Part shown: piece after piece, positions 35,428 to 44,510 of the stretch
Layout of the letters: each line of letters opens with the position of its first letter
Position numbering within the stretch: position 1 is the stretch's first letter
From: JAILZP01 sp037444185
Lineage (GTDB): Bacteria > Bacillota > Desulfotomaculia > Desulfotomaculales > Desulfocucumaceae
DNA: 64,000 nucleotides
NCBI GenBank assembly: GCA_037444185.1
Contig: JBBIMW010000005.1
Location: forward strand, 1 to 64,000
Reading direction: 5' to 3'
Made by a program: the position numbers and the translations under genes
Notes under the pieces: generated by a model
The model's database searches: none
What the model was told of the DNA's origin: nothing
What the model saw: only the letters and a program-made list of their open reading frames with translations

Positions 35428-36726
35428 TTAAAGTGATACCGAATACAGTTCCGGGTCAAAGCCCTTTTCCTTTTTGTATCGGCTGTACAGGTAGTGCCTG
35501 AAGGCCACGTACTGGCTGTAGTCGCAAACGACTCCCGCCCCCTTGAGGGCTTCTATGAATTCGTCCTTGCCCGGCGGGCAGCCCTTTATTTCTATGGCCT
35601 TCTTGATATCCGGATTGTCCTTGTTCAGGGAACAGGCACACTTGCCATAAAGAACGGAGTAGTCGAAACCCGGCGATGCCTTTTGTCTCTTGCCGGTAAT
35701 GACTTCCATATTGGGGAAGGGACTTCCTTTAAAGGCTGACATCAACAATATCAACATGGGATTATACATCATGGAACAGCCTGTACACAGGGAGCTGTCG
35801 TATTTCCTTATGGCCAGCCCCGTGATGCCCCTCTTTTGAAATCCGGCCGGGCCGGTGTTTTCGGCCGTCCACTCCCAGTCGTACTCGATTAGGGACCTGT
35901 GTTTTTCCAGATCCTCCCCCCTTATCTCAATATCTGAAATGTCGGTATCGTTCCCGGCCAGGCCGGCGTAATAAACCAGATGTTCCACCCGGGCTGCGCT
36001 GTAGCCCATAAGCTCGGTTCCCACCACGTCGCAGGCCAGGGTGTTTCTGGACGCCAGAATGAGGTTCTTCCTGAAGGCTTCCCCCGTGGGCCCCGGCCCT
36101 TTGGCCAGGGCGAACACGCCGTCAATAATGGTCAGGGCCACCGGAAGTCTTTCCATGATGCGCGGGAAGGTGTGGTTTAAATCAATGTCCTTGCCGTGAC
36201 AGGCGGTTTTTGACTTTCTGTCGAGACAGCCCTTGAGATTTTTGATGCCCAGGGAAACCTTACACTGGTTGTGGGTTTTAAGCACTGGAAGATTTATTAT
36301 TTTGTCGGCCTCCAGGGCCTTCTTGGCCAAAGAAAGCTTAAAACCGCCGAAATCCACTTCATGGAATTTTTCTTCATTGAAATCCACCAGTTGCACTCCG
36401 TATTTTTCCCTCAGCCTATTGTATCCAAGGGCAGCATACATGGCCCTGCCCACAGTTTTGGGGATCATCAGGGGTCCCTCCCCGATGGTCAGCTTGTTAA
36501 AACCATCTTCGTGCAATATGCGGACCAGGGCGGACATCACGGCTGAGGTGACCACAACCCCGTAGGGCGGAAAGGGAAGGTCGAAGTCCCAGGACACTAG
36601 GTTGGGCTTGATCAATATATTGTCGTTCCGATCGAGTCCGGCCAGGCCGTCACACAGTTCCAGGGCCCTTCGCAGGGACTGGTACGGATCTCCGAAATTC
36701 ACCAGTGAAACGACGGGTTTCGACAT
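35428..36726 (-). CDS. DUF362-domain protein
   Basis: A 432-aa cytosolic protein whose N-terminal half is a DUF362 domain: ILIKPNLVSWD, IGEGPLMIP, KIINLPVLKTHNQCKVSLGIKNLKGCLDRKSK and ALTIIDGVFALAKGPGPTGEA. The C-terminal part has further cysteines (SLCTGC, YGKCACSL, KGCPPGKDEF) that could bind metal or an Fe-S cluster. DUF362 has no established biochemical role. It is the last gene of a leftward operon with a 4-hydroxybutyryl-CoA dehydratase homologue, HBD and thiolase, so it may assist an Fe-S/FAD enzyme; that is inference. GGAGGG SD. Confidence 0.88.
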   Translation of the reverse strand: MSKPVVSLVNFGDPYQSLRRALELCDGLAGLDRNDNILIKPNLVSWDFDLPFPPYGVVVTSAVMSALVRILHEDGFNKLTIGEGPLMIPKTVGRAMYAALGYNRLREKYGVQLVDFNEEKFHEVDFGGFKLSLAKKALEADKIINLPVLKTHNQCKVSLGIKNLKGCLDRKSKTACHGKDIDLNHTFPRIMERLPVALTIIDGVFALAKGPGPTGEAFRKNLILASRNTLACDVVGTELMGYSAARVEHLVYYAGLAGNDTDISDIEIRGEDLEKHRSLIEYDWEWTAENTGPAGFQKRGITGLAIRKYDSSLCTGCSMMYNPMLILLMSAFKGSPFPNMEVITGKRQKASPGFDYSVLYGKCACSLNKDNPDIKKAIEIKGCPPGKDEFIEALKGAGVVCDYSQYVAFRHYLYSRYKKEKGFDPELYSVSL

Positions 36727-36744
36727 AAAATACCCTCCAGATGA

Positions 36745-37932
36745 TTAGTCGGCGTTCTCTATTATGGTGGCCACCCCCTGGCCACCTCCGCAGCAGGCGG
36801 TGATCAGCGCGTATCGCCCGCCTCTGCGCCGCAGCTCGTATACGGCCTTAATGGTCAGTATGGCCAAGGAGCCGGCGATGGGATGCCCCAGGGCGATGGC
36901 CCCGCCATTGGGGTTGAGCTTCTCCTGGTTCCTCCAGTCTATGGCAAGTTCGCGGCTGCACGCCACGGCCTGGGAGCCGAAGGCCTCGTTCAGCTCTATC
37001 ACATCCATCCGGTCCATGGTCAGGCCCGCCGCAGCCAAGGCCTTCCGGGAGGCCGGGACCGGCCCCATGCCCATGATGTTCGGATCCACCCCGGCGGCCC
37101 CGACGGACCGGATTATAGCCAGGGGCCTTAGGCCCAATTCCTTAGCCTTTTTGCCCGAGGTTATGACAAGGGCGCCGGCCCCGTCATTGATGCCGGAGGA
37201 GTTGCCGGCGGTCACCGTCCCCCCCTTTTTAAAGACCGGGGGCAGTTTGGCCAGGGCCTCCATGGTGGTTCCGGGCCGGGGGTGCTCATCAACCTGGAAT
37301 ATTTGAGGTTCGCCTTTTTTTTGCGGGATGGTGACGGGGACGATCTGTTCTTTAAACCGCTCCTCCTGCAAGGCTCTGGCTGCTTTAGCCTGACTCAGGA
37401 AGGCCATTTCGTCCTGTTCTTCCCTGGGAATGCCGAAGCGCTCCGCCACGTTTTCGGCGGTGATGCCCATGGGTGGATCTCCTATTTCCTCCGGGCTAAG
37501 GTAACGGTGTGTAAATTTCGGCGCAAACCTCTGATACGCTGTGCCGGGCTTTTCCAGTAGGTATGGCTGCCGGGTCATGCTTTCGGCTCCTCCGGCCAGG
37601 TATACCTCCCCCACCCCCGCCCAAATGTGAGTGGCCGCCAGGTTGACTGCGGTGGAGCCGGACCCGCACTGGCGGTCGATGGTTATGGCGGGTATCTCCA
37701 TGGGCAGCCCTGCCTTCAGAAGGGCCACCCGGCCTAGACAGCCGGCCGCCCCCAGACAATGGCCGAAGATCACCTCGTCAATCAGGCGGGGATCCGGGAT
37801 TCTGCTCCTTATTACCGCTCCCTCCATGACTATGGCGGCCATGGTTTCCGGCGGCACTTCCCTTAAGGATCCGTTTTCCCTGGCGATGGCGGTGCGGGCG
37901 GCGCCCACTATTACGGCGTCCCTGTCTTTCAT
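36745..37932 (-). CDS. Acetyl-CoA acetyltransferase (thiolase)
   Basis: 395-aa thiolase cleaving acetoacetyl-CoA (or a 3-ketoacyl-CoA) with CoA. Active-site residues are present: Cys of IDRQCGSGSTAVNLAA (near residue 88), NEAFGSQA, His in LGHPIAGSLAIL and the C-terminal Cys in ITACCGGGQGVATI. The usual GHPxGxSG has become GHPIAGS. Downstream of HBD with 30 bases between; AAGGAG SD. Last catabolic step of the proposed 4-hydroxybutyrate pathway. Confidence 0.95.
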   Translation of the reverse strand: MKDRDAVIVGAARTAIARENGSLREVPPETMAAIVMEGAVIRSRIPDPRLIDEVIFGHCLGAAGCLGRVALLKAGLPMEIPAITIDRQCGSGSTAVNLAATHIWAGVGEVYLAGGAESMTRQPYLLEKPGTAYQRFAPKFTHRYLSPEEIGDPPMGITAENVAERFGIPREEQDEMAFLSQAKAARALQEERFKEQIVPVTIPQKKGEPQIFQVDEHPRPGTTMEALAKLPPVFKKGGTVTAGNSSGINDGAGALVITSGKKAKELGLRPLAIIRSVGAAGVDPNIMGMGPVPASRKALAAAGLTMDRMDVIELNEAFGSQAVACSRELAIDWRNQEKLNPNGGAIALGHPIAGSLAILTIKAVYELRRRGGRYALITACCGGGQGVATIIENAD

Positions 37933-37962
37933 TGCAATTCTCCTTTCGGCTGCCCAATCCTT

Positions 37963-38832
37963 TTATTTGCTGTAATCGTAAAAACCTTTGCCGGTTTTGC
38001 GGCCCCACTCTTCTTTGACATATTTCTCCACCACAATCGGGGAAGGCTTGTGGGAAGCGTCGCCGGTCTCCCGATAGCGCTCCATGCCTATATGGTATGC
38101 CAGATCTATCCCGGTAAGGTCCATTAGACGGAAGGGTCCCAGGGGGTGACCCAGTGCCAGTGTCACGGCGGTGTCTATGTCTTCGCAAGAGGCCACCCCC
38201 ATGTCGTGGATATACAATGCCTCATGGTTTATGGCGGCTACGATGCGGTTGACAAGAAAGCCGTATATTTCCTTTTTGAGCACTATGGGAATTTTTCCGA
38301 TATCTTTGGTAAGATCGGAAATTTTTCCGGCGGTTTCATCGGACGTGTGGGGCCCCTGCACCACCTCCACCAGCTTCATCACCAGGGCCGGATTGAAAAA
38401 GTGCATGTTGCACACTTTGTCCGGACGTTTGGTGGCCGGGGCGATTTTGGAGCTGACGATAAAAGAGCTGTTGGTGGCCAGTATGGTGTGAGGCGGGCAT
38501 ATTTCATCCAGCTGGGCGAAAAGCTTTAACTTCAAGTCCAATTTTTCCAGTATGGCTTCAATCACCACATCGGCATCACCGGCGGCTTCCCCGAGGTTAT
38601 CGGTGAAGGATATATTCGCCCTGGCCTGGCGGGCGGCCTCCTCGGTCATTTTTCCCTTGGCCACCCTGTCCGGAAGGTATGTGCCGGCAAAAATCTCAGC
38701 CTTGCTTAAAATCTCGGGGCTGATGTCGGTGCATTTCACATTGTAGCCGGCAATGGCGCAACAAAGGGCGATCTGGTGCCCCATGTTGCCCGCCCCTATC
38801 ACGCAGATGTTTTTGATGCCGGGTATTGTCAT
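37963..38832 (-). CDS. 3-hydroxyacyl-CoA (3-hydroxybutyryl-CoA) dehydrogenase
   Basis: NAD(P)-dependent, 289 aa, length of clostridial Hbd. Rossmann motif VIGAGNMGHQIALCCA; catalytic His in CNMHFFNPALVMKLVEVVQG; Asn in GFLVNRIVAAINHEA; C-terminal domain LGHPLGPFRLMDLTGIDLA. Start ATG 38832 is 9 bases from AAGGAG; ATG 38841 is too close. Converts 3-hydroxybutyryl-CoA to acetoacetyl-CoA for the thiolase encoded next. Confidence 0.95.
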   Translation of the reverse strand: MTIPGIKNICVIGAGNMGHQIALCCAIAGYNVKCTDISPEILSKAEIFAGTYLPDRVAKGKMTEEAARQARANISFTDNLGEAAGDADVVIEAILEKLDLKLKLFAQLDEICPPHTILATNSSFIVSSKIAPATKRPDKVCNMHFFNPALVMKLVEVVQGPHTSDETAGKISDLTKDIGKIPIVLKKEIYGFLVNRIVAAINHEALYIHDMGVASCEDIDTAVTLALGHPLGPFRLMDLTGIDLAYHIGMERYRETGDASHKPSPIVVEKYVKEEWGRKTGKGFYDYSK

Positions 38833-38887
38833 TTTCCCCATCTCCTTATATTTGTTTTTTTTGGCGCGCCAAAGGCCGTTTTACGGA

Positions 38888-40315
38888 TTAGTCCCTGATT
38901 CCGGCCAGTCTTTTGGCGATGGCCTTTTTAGATTTAATGTCGTACATACCCATGATGGCTATCTTCTCCATAATGGGGGACCCGCCGCCGTGGATGCCCG
39001 CCACCTGTGCCACCCCTGCGTGGGCTGAACACAGCATGTCACTGCAGAGCCTGAAACACCGGTGCTGGTTTTCAGCGCTGATGGCGGGATTGCGCATGAT
39101 GTACTTATCGAGGAAGCCCTTGGTCACAGGGTTGATAAAATCACCCTCCGGAGGCAGGGTGGCGGGCAGTCCCCCGGCTATATCGGCCAGTATTTCGTGC
39201 TCGTGGTAGACGTTTATGCCGGCATGGTAACGGGCAACATTGGTGTAGACGAAATTGGGCACACAGGTGCCTGAAGCCGAATGGAAGGACTTTACCGCCG
39301 CCGCTATTCCGGTGCCGTAAACCAATTCCGCCACCGCCACCAAGTCGGCCAGCTTATCCCGCACATGGGGGGCTTTTTCAATGCCGTTGTATTCGGCCGC
39401 CAGGGCGGTGGCCCCCATGATTACATCGGTGACCGCGGGCTTGCACCCGGTGTAGCTGTGCCGGTGATAGTTGGCGAACTGGATGGCCAGCTGGCCGGCA
39501 AAGGCCGTTTCTCCACATAGGAAGACCCTTTCTTTGGGCACAAAAACATTATCGAACACCGTCAGGGAGTCTGCGGATCCATAATTTTCAATGGGGGCCC
39601 TCAGCTTTTTCCTGCCCCTGATATTGCTGGTCCGGCAGATCAGGTAAACTCCTTCGGTATCCGCCGGTACGGCGAAGGCCACCGCCCAATCTGCATCCTT
39701 CTCCGTCATGAACCTGGTGGGCACCACTATCAGCTCATCGGCGTAAGGACCTATGGTATTGTGGGCCTTGGCCCCCCTCACCACTATGCCGTCCTCCCGC
39801 TTCTCCACCACCCTCAGGTAGAGATCCGGGTCCACCTGCTCAAAGGGCCTTTTGGAACGGTCGCCCTTGGCGTCGGTCTGGGCGCAGTTGCCCACCAGAT
39901 CATTATCCTGATAATATTTAAGATACTTGAGAAATCTTTCGTGGTAGTCCGTGCCCATGGCCAGATCGCAGTCCCTGGTGACCACCGACAGGGCGTTCAG
40001 TGCGTCCACCCCCATGCAGCGCTGGATGCAACCTCCTACGTACTGGCACAGAAACCGGGTCATTTCCTGCTTTTTCATCAAATCTTCCGCGCCCTGGTGA
40101 ATATGGGTGAAACGGTTTATTGTTTCTCCCGTTATGTGGGACCTGGCTGTCATCAGGCCTTCGTATTTGGGATTGGCTGCAAAATCAAATGTTTCCGCAA
40201 TCACATTCTGTCCGCCGGTTAACCTGGGGTCGTCCCTTTCCAGCAGTTCTCCGTCAACATAGACGTTTTTGCGCATGGAACGCAACTTTTCTCTGTATTG
40301 GTCGGCGGTCCTCAT
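38888..40315 (-). CDS. 4-hydroxybutyryl-CoA dehydratase homologue 1 (AbfD family, divergent active site)
   Basis: A 475-aa member of the HpaB/AbfD flavoprotein family. Compared with the Clostridium aminobutyricum enzyme, the four [4Fe-4S] ligands are kept: Cys96 and Cys100 (CIQRC), His284 and Cys291 (HRHSYTGC), plus Tyr288, Lys292 and Gln98. This separates it from the Fe-S-free HpaB monooxygenases. However, the acid expected at AbfD Glu257 is Asp249, and the Glu of the TESMHGAGSP motif is replaced in VAGIHGGGSP. It may therefore dehydrate or isomerise a different hydroxyacyl-CoA. First gene of the leftward operon with hbd, thiolase and DUF362; sigma-54 promoter at 40438-40455. Confidence 0.87.
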   Translation of the reverse strand: MRTADQYREKLRSMRKNVYVDGELLERDDPRLTGGQNVIAETFDFAANPKYEGLMTARSHITGETINRFTHIHQGAEDLMKKQEMTRFLCQYVGGCIQRCMGVDALNALSVVTRDCDLAMGTDYHERFLKYLKYYQDNDLVGNCAQTDAKGDRSKRPFEQVDPDLYLRVVEKREDGIVVRGAKAHNTIGPYADELIVVPTRFMTEKDADWAVAFAVPADTEGVYLICRTSNIRGRKKLRAPIENYGSADSLTVFDNVFVPKERVFLCGETAFAGQLAIQFANYHRHSYTGCKPAVTDVIMGATALAAEYNGIEKAPHVRDKLADLVAVAELVYGTGIAAAVKSFHSASGTCVPNFVYTNVARYHAGINVYHEHEILADIAGGLPATLPPEGDFINPVTKGFLDKYIMRNPAISAENQHRCFRLCSDMLCSAHAGVAQVAGIHGGGSPIMEKIAIMGMYDIKSKKAIAKRLAGIRD

Positions 40316-40437
40316 TTTTCATTCCTCCTCGCTAAATTTAATTTCCCCATCACCCTTTGTTGCGGCTTACTGTTGCGGCATGCCAAGGTTTATTCCGGTT
40401 CCCGGCTTAAGGTTATTACCGTGAAAATATATAATCA

Positions 40438-40455
40438 CGCAATTATCATGCCAGT
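40438..40455 (-). promoter_or_regulatory. Sigma-54 promoter of the leftward dehydratase-hbd-thiolase operon
   Basis: Reverse strand reads TGGCATGATAATTGCG: -24 GG at 40452-40451 and -12 GC at 40440-40439, 10 bases apart, one or two mismatches from consensus. It lies about 125 bases before the dehydratase ATG, in the 467-base divergent gap. Confidence 0.72.
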
Positions 40456-40627
40456 TTGATATGCCTTTACCCTTGAGTGCAATACCGGCGATTGGCATGA
40501 CTGTATGTCTGCCGTCCGGGCGCCGTGCATGTCCATTTTTAAGACCTTTAGTGCAATTGGAAAACAATCTTCGGGGGAGGGAATCGCATGATGGACGTTG
40601 ACTTTCTTGTGGATTGTCTTGAAACAG

Positions 40628-40646
40628 CCATATGTCTGGCATATGG
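40628..40646. promoter_or_regulatory. Inverted repeat, candidate activator site
   Basis: CCATATG-TCTGG-CATATGG, a perfect 7-bp inverted repeat with a 5-base centre, between the two divergent sigma-54 promoters. Position about 40 bases before the rightward and 180 before the leftward promoter fits an enhancer for a sigma-54 activator, perhaps the PrpR-like protein at 46095-48065. Inference. Confidence 0.45.
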
Positions 40647-40652
40647 TGGTTG

Positions 40653-40678
40653 CGGCCGGGAAACCTGGTTCCCGGCCG
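40653..40678. repeat. GC-rich inverted repeat in the divergent promoter region
   Basis: CGGCCGGGAA, 6-base centre, TTCCCGGCCG: a perfect 10-bp inverted repeat directly before the rightward sigma-54 promoter. It could be a protein site or a hairpin in leftward read-through RNA; no T-run follows on either strand. Confidence 0.5.
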
Positions 40679-40685
40679 GACATTC

Positions 40686-40701
40686 TGGCACAATTAATGC
40701 A
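40686..40701 (+). promoter_or_regulatory. Sigma-54 promoter of the crotonase-acyl-CoA synthetase genes
   Basis: TGGCACAATTAATGCA at 40686-40701: perfect TGGCAC at -24, ATGC at -12, GG and GC 10 bases apart. About 82 bases before the crotonase start. Confidence 0.72.
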
Positions 40702-40782
40702 TAGTACTCGCATTTATGAAGGGATTAATTATTAACATTGCAAAAGGGCTGTTTAATAATTTTATACGAGGGGGATATGCAA

Positions 40783-41556
40783 ATGGATTTGGCAAAATTG
40801 CTGATTGAGAAGGAAGATGGGTGCGTTGTGGCCACCATCAACAATCCGCCGGCCAACGCCCTGGGTCCGGAGGTGCTGAGCAATTTGAACGACCTTCTTG
40901 AACAATGCCGCGAGGACAGCGAGATCAGGGTGATAATCATTACGGGGGCGGGGGAGAAGCTGTTCTGCGCCGGGGCTGACATCAAGGGGTTCGCCTCCAT
41001 TCAGGGAGGCAAAGGGCCACGGGTTGACGGCAATGCCATTTTCTCCAAGATTGAAAACTATCCCCGGCCGGTGATAGCCGCACTGCAGGGAAGCGCCTTC
41101 GGCGGAGGATGCGAATTGGCCATGGCCTGTCACTTGAGAATAATGTCGGTGTCCGCTAAAATAGGGCTGCCGGAGGTCAAGCTGGGAATTATACCCGGCT
41201 GGGGGGGCACCCAAAGGCTGCCCAGGCTTATAGGTAAAACCAGGGCCATGGAGATGATGCTGACCGGCAATCCCCTGACGGCGGCGGAGGCTTTGAGCTA
41301 CGGCTTGGTAAACAGGACGGCGCCGGCGGGGGAGGTGTTGCTTGAGGCCAAAGCTTTGGCCGCCGGATTGGCCAAGGGGGCGCCCCTGGCGCAGAGGGAA
41401 ATTATCAAAGCCGTTACCCTGGGCCTCAATACCACAGTGGATGAGGGAATAAAAATTGAAGCGGCCGGTTCTGCCGTGGTTTTCGCCAGCGAAGACGCCA
41501 AGGAAGGCACTGCGGCCTTTTTTCAAAAAAGATCTCCAAATTTCTGCGGCAAATAG
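40783..41556 (+). CDS. Enoyl-CoA hydratase / crotonase
   Basis: 257-aa crotonase-fold enzyme hydrating crotonyl-CoA to 3-hydroxybutyryl-CoA. The oxyanion-hole segments FCAGADIKGF and GSAFGGGCELAMACHLR and both catalytic glutamates are seen (GGCELA and IGLPEVKLGIIPGWGGTQRL), which supports true hydratase activity. ATG 40783 stands 8 bases from GAGGGGG; ATG 40777 is too close. First gene of the rightward sigma-54 unit. Confidence 0.94.
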   Translation: MDLAKLLIEKEDGCVVATINNPPANALGPEVLSNLNDLLEQCREDSEIRVIIITGAGEKLFCAGADIKGFASIQGGKGPRVDGNAIFSKIENYPRPVIAALQGSAFGGGCELAMACHLRIMSVSAKIGLPEVKLGIIPGWGGTQRLPRLIGKTRAMEMMLTGNPLTAAEALSYGLVNRTAPAGEVLLEAKALAAGLAKGAPLAQREIIKAVTLGLNTTVDEGIKIEAAGSAVVFASEDAKEGTAAFFQKRSPNFCGK

Positions 41557-41656
41557 CTGAACCATGAGGCTGTACCCGGCTATGTCTGTTTGGTGTCGTG
41601 CAAATGAGTTTTACAATACTCTCCCAGTCGGATGTCCATTAAAAGGAGGAATTTCA

Positions 41657-43285
41657 ATGGATTTTCCAAGGCCATATTTGAAGAATTACGAGGGCGGAGG
41701 AGTGGCGTGGGATCTGAAAGAAAGACCCCGGCCGCTGCATAATCTGCTTTTTACTTCAGCCGGAAAAAATCCTGAAAAGACAGCCATTATATTCTTCGGG
41801 CACAAGGTGTCCTATGGGCAGCTGGCCGGCGCTGTTTCGAGGAGCGCTTCCGCGCTGCGTGAAATGGGCCTGCGCAAGGGGGACAGGGTGGCGGTGATGT
41901 TGCCCAACTGCCCTGACTTTGTTATAGCGTATTATGCAACCCTGAGTCTGGGAGGCATCGTGGTCAATACCAACCCCATGTACGTGGAAAGGGAAATTGA
42001 ATATCAGTTAAACGATTCAGGCTCCAGGATAATTGTCACTTTGGCCGATCTGTACCCCCGGGTGAAAAATGTGCGGGCCAACACCCCCCTGGAGAAAGTG
42101 CTGCTGACCGGATTCGCGGGCAAACCGGAAGCCATGCCTGACGAAACGCTTTGGTTCCCCGACCTTTATGCCGTGGACCGCCCCCCGGCGCCTCCGGCGG
42201 AGATAGACCCACTGGAGGACTTGGCCGTGCTTCAGTACACAGGGGGGACCACCGGGGTCTCCAAAGGGGCCATGCTGACCCACGCCAATCTCTTTTACAA
42301 CGCTGTGCAGACAAATCATTTTTTCGTGGGAGAAGAGAAAAAGCAATTGATTTTGTCCGTTCTGCCCCTTTTCCACGTATATGGCATGTCCTCCTGCATG
42401 AATCTGGCCATGGTGGCGGGCACCACCATGATTTTGGTGCCGCGGTTCATACCCGAGGAAGTAGCCGGCATTATCAGTCAGTACAAACCGACGTTTTTTC
42501 CGGGTGTCCCCGCCATGTTCATAGCACTGAAAAATTGCCCGGATTTCAAAGATCCCCAAAATGTCATGGTTTACAATTCCGGGGCCGCTCCTTTGCCTCT
42601 CGAAATATGGCATCATTACAACAAACTTTTTGAAGACACCGATACCGTAATGAGTGAGGGCTACGGGCTGTCCGAGTGCTCTCCCGTCAGTCATTGCAAC
42701 CCTTTCTTCGGGCCGGGGCCGAAGCCGGGCAGTGTGGGCATACCCTTTCCCGGGACGGATTCCGCCGTGGTGGATTTGGAAACCGGAACCAGGGTGCTTC
42801 CGGTGGGAGAAGTCGGCGAGCTGATTATAAAAGGCCCCCAGGTGATGAAGGGTTATTGGAACATGCCGGAGCAAACCGCCCTGACTCTAAGGGGAGACTG
42901 GCTTTACACCGGAGATATGGGCAGGATGGACGAAGAAGGATACTTTTTTATCGTGGACCGCAAAAAAGATATAATTATCGCCGGTGGCTACAACATTTAT
43001 CCCCGGGAGGTGGAGGAGGTGCTGTATGACCATCCGAAAGTCCAGGAGGTGGTGGTGGCGGGCATTCCAGACGAGTACCGGGGGGAAACGGTGAAGGCGT
43101 ATATAGTGCTGAAGGAGGGGCAGACCGCCACCCCGGAGGAAATGACAAATTTCTGCCGTGAAAAACTGGCCCCTTACAAGGTGCCCAAAATGGTGGAGTT
43201 TCGCGCCAGTCTGCCGAAATCGGCGGTGGGCAAGATGTTGCGCAGGATACTGATAGAAGAGGAAAGGAAGAAACAGACCGGATGA
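41657..43285 (+). CDS. Acyl-CoA synthetase (AMP-forming)
   Basis: 542-aa ANL-superfamily ligase activating a carboxylic acid with ATP and CoA. Motifs: YTGGTTGVSKGAMLTHANL (P-loop), SEGYGLSECSP (A5), YTGDMGRMDEEGYFFIVDRKKDIIIAGGYNIYP (A7-A8 hinge) and the adenylation Lys in LPKSAVGKMLRR. Annotated by similarity type as long-chain ligase, but its place between crotonase and dehydratase genes suggests a C4-type substrate such as 4-hydroxybutyrate or crotonate (inference). ATG 41657 follows AAGGAGG by 7 bases; a longer frame from 41564 has no SD. Confidence 0.93.
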   Translation: MDFPRPYLKNYEGGGVAWDLKERPRPLHNLLFTSAGKNPEKTAIIFFGHKVSYGQLAGAVSRSASALREMGLRKGDRVAVMLPNCPDFVIAYYATLSLGGIVVNTNPMYVEREIEYQLNDSGSRIIVTLADLYPRVKNVRANTPLEKVLLTGFAGKPEAMPDETLWFPDLYAVDRPPAPPAEIDPLEDLAVLQYTGGTTGVSKGAMLTHANLFYNAVQTNHFFVGEEKKQLILSVLPLFHVYGMSSCMNLAMVAGTTMILVPRFIPEEVAGIISQYKPTFFPGVPAMFIALKNCPDFKDPQNVMVYNSGAAPLPLEIWHHYNKLFEDTDTVMSEGYGLSECSPVSHCNPFFGPGPKPGSVGIPFPGTDSAVVDLETGTRVLPVGEVGELIIKGPQVMKGYWNMPEQTALTLRGDWLYTGDMGRMDEEGYFFIVDRKKDIIIAGGYNIYPREVEEVLYDHPKVQEVVVAGIPDEYRGETVKAYIVLKEGQTATPEEMTNFCREKLAPYKVPKMVEFRASLPKSAVGKMLRRILIEEERKKQTG

Positions 43286-43376
43286 TTGGCCGGTGCTGGA
43301 TAAAATGGCCGGCCCGCCGTTGTCCGGAGCAATCCGGGCTTGAATATTGATACTAAAAAAATAAGGGGTACTGTTT

Positions 43377-44489
43377 ATGATTAAATCAAGACTTTGCGAC
43401 CTGATCGGAATCAGGCATCCCATCATCCAGGCGGGAATGGGACCTTTTGGAACCAACAAACTGTGTGTCGCGTCTTCGAATGCCGGTGTCCTGGGACTGA
43501 TCAGCTCGAGCGGCATCGCATCCAAGGATAGCCAGCCGGAAATCTATGATTATTTTTGCCGGACCGGCGGCGCCGATCCCGGAGCCGATCAGGAAACCAT
43601 TCTGAGAACCATCTTTCAGCAGACACTGGATCAGACAAGGGAAGCGCAGGGCATCTTCGGTGTCAATGTAATGGTGGCGGCTGAGATGAGGGAGGTGGCC
43701 GCGCTAATCATAAAAACAATGATGAAGGCCCGGGAAGAGGATCCGGAAATGAAAAAAAGGTTCAGGGTCCTTGTAACTTCTGCCGGCGATCCCCTGCCCT
43801 GGGCGGAAACCATTAAAAAGACCGACCTTATTTGGATGCACGTAATGCCTTCCGTCAAAGCCGCACTGCGTTGCAAGAAAGCAGGCGTCGACGTGATTGT
43901 GGCCTCCGGTCATGAAGGCGGCTTTCACATATCCTGGGAACCGGTCCACTCCATGGTCCTGCTTCCCGCCGTAGTGGAGGCGGTTTCCGACGAGAAGACT
44001 ATGGTTGTGGGCGCCGGCGGATTCTGCGACGGGAAAACACTGGCCGCAGCCCTGGTTATGGGTGCCGATGGAGTCCAAATGGGAACGCGGTTTTTGACTA
44101 CGGAGGAAAGCGATTTTCATCAGATTTGGAAAGAGGGCGTCGTCGCGGCCGGCGACCGGGGAACCCTCGTAGCCCGCGGTTTTGTCGGGCCAGCCCGCTG
44201 GCTTAAGACAAACCGGAGTGAAGAGCATGCGAAGAACACCTTGCAAAAGTCGCCCGGCGTGTTCCTGGGTACTCCTGACGACTACACCAACATTGATATG
44301 TCTTTGATCGATTTTGAGATAGAATCCATCAATGCCGTCTACAAGGGTGACAGGGAAAAGGCATTGCTTGCCGCCGGCGAATCTGCGCAGCGCGTCAACG
44401 ATATGCCGAAGGTGAGCGATATGGTACAAGGAATTGTTAAGGAAGCCGAAGAAATATTAAAGGGCGTCCGGGCGAAATTCCTGGTCTGA
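43377..44489 (+). CDS. Nitronate monooxygenase-like FMN flavoprotein (NPD family)
   Basis: 370-aa TIM-barrel flavoprotein of the 2-nitropropane dioxygenase family: GIRHPIIQAGMGPFG, GIFGVNVMVA, VASGHEGGFH and GADGVQMGTRFL (FMN phosphate site). The family includes nitronate monooxygenases and FabK-type enoyl reductases. In an anaerobe inside an acyl-CoA regulon, an enoyl-CoA/ACP reductase-like or detoxifying role is more likely than oxygen-dependent chemistry, but this is not decided by sequence. Followed by an intrinsic terminator. Confidence 0.85.
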   Translation: MIKSRLCDLIGIRHPIIQAGMGPFGTNKLCVASSNAGVLGLISSSGIASKDSQPEIYDYFCRTGGADPGADQETILRTIFQQTLDQTREAQGIFGVNVMVAAEMREVAALIIKTMMKAREEDPEMKKRFRVLVTSAGDPLPWAETIKKTDLIWMHVMPSVKAALRCKKAGVDVIVASGHEGGFHISWEPVHSMVLLPAVVEAVSDEKTMVVGAGGFCDGKTLAAALVMGADGVQMGTRFLTTEESDFHQIWKEGVVAAGDRGTLVARGFVGPARWLKTNRSEEHAKNTLQKSPGVFLGTPDDYTNIDMSLIDFEIESINAVYKGDREKALLAAGESAQRVNDMPKVSDMVQGIVKEAEEILKGVRAKFLV

Positions 44490-44510
44490 TCGGCTATGCT
44501 GCCAGGTGAA

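Noticed and set aside
40435..40713. 92-codon reverse frame in the divergent gap
   Set aside because: It covers both sigma-54 promoters and both inverted repeats, and its composition does not resemble a protein family.
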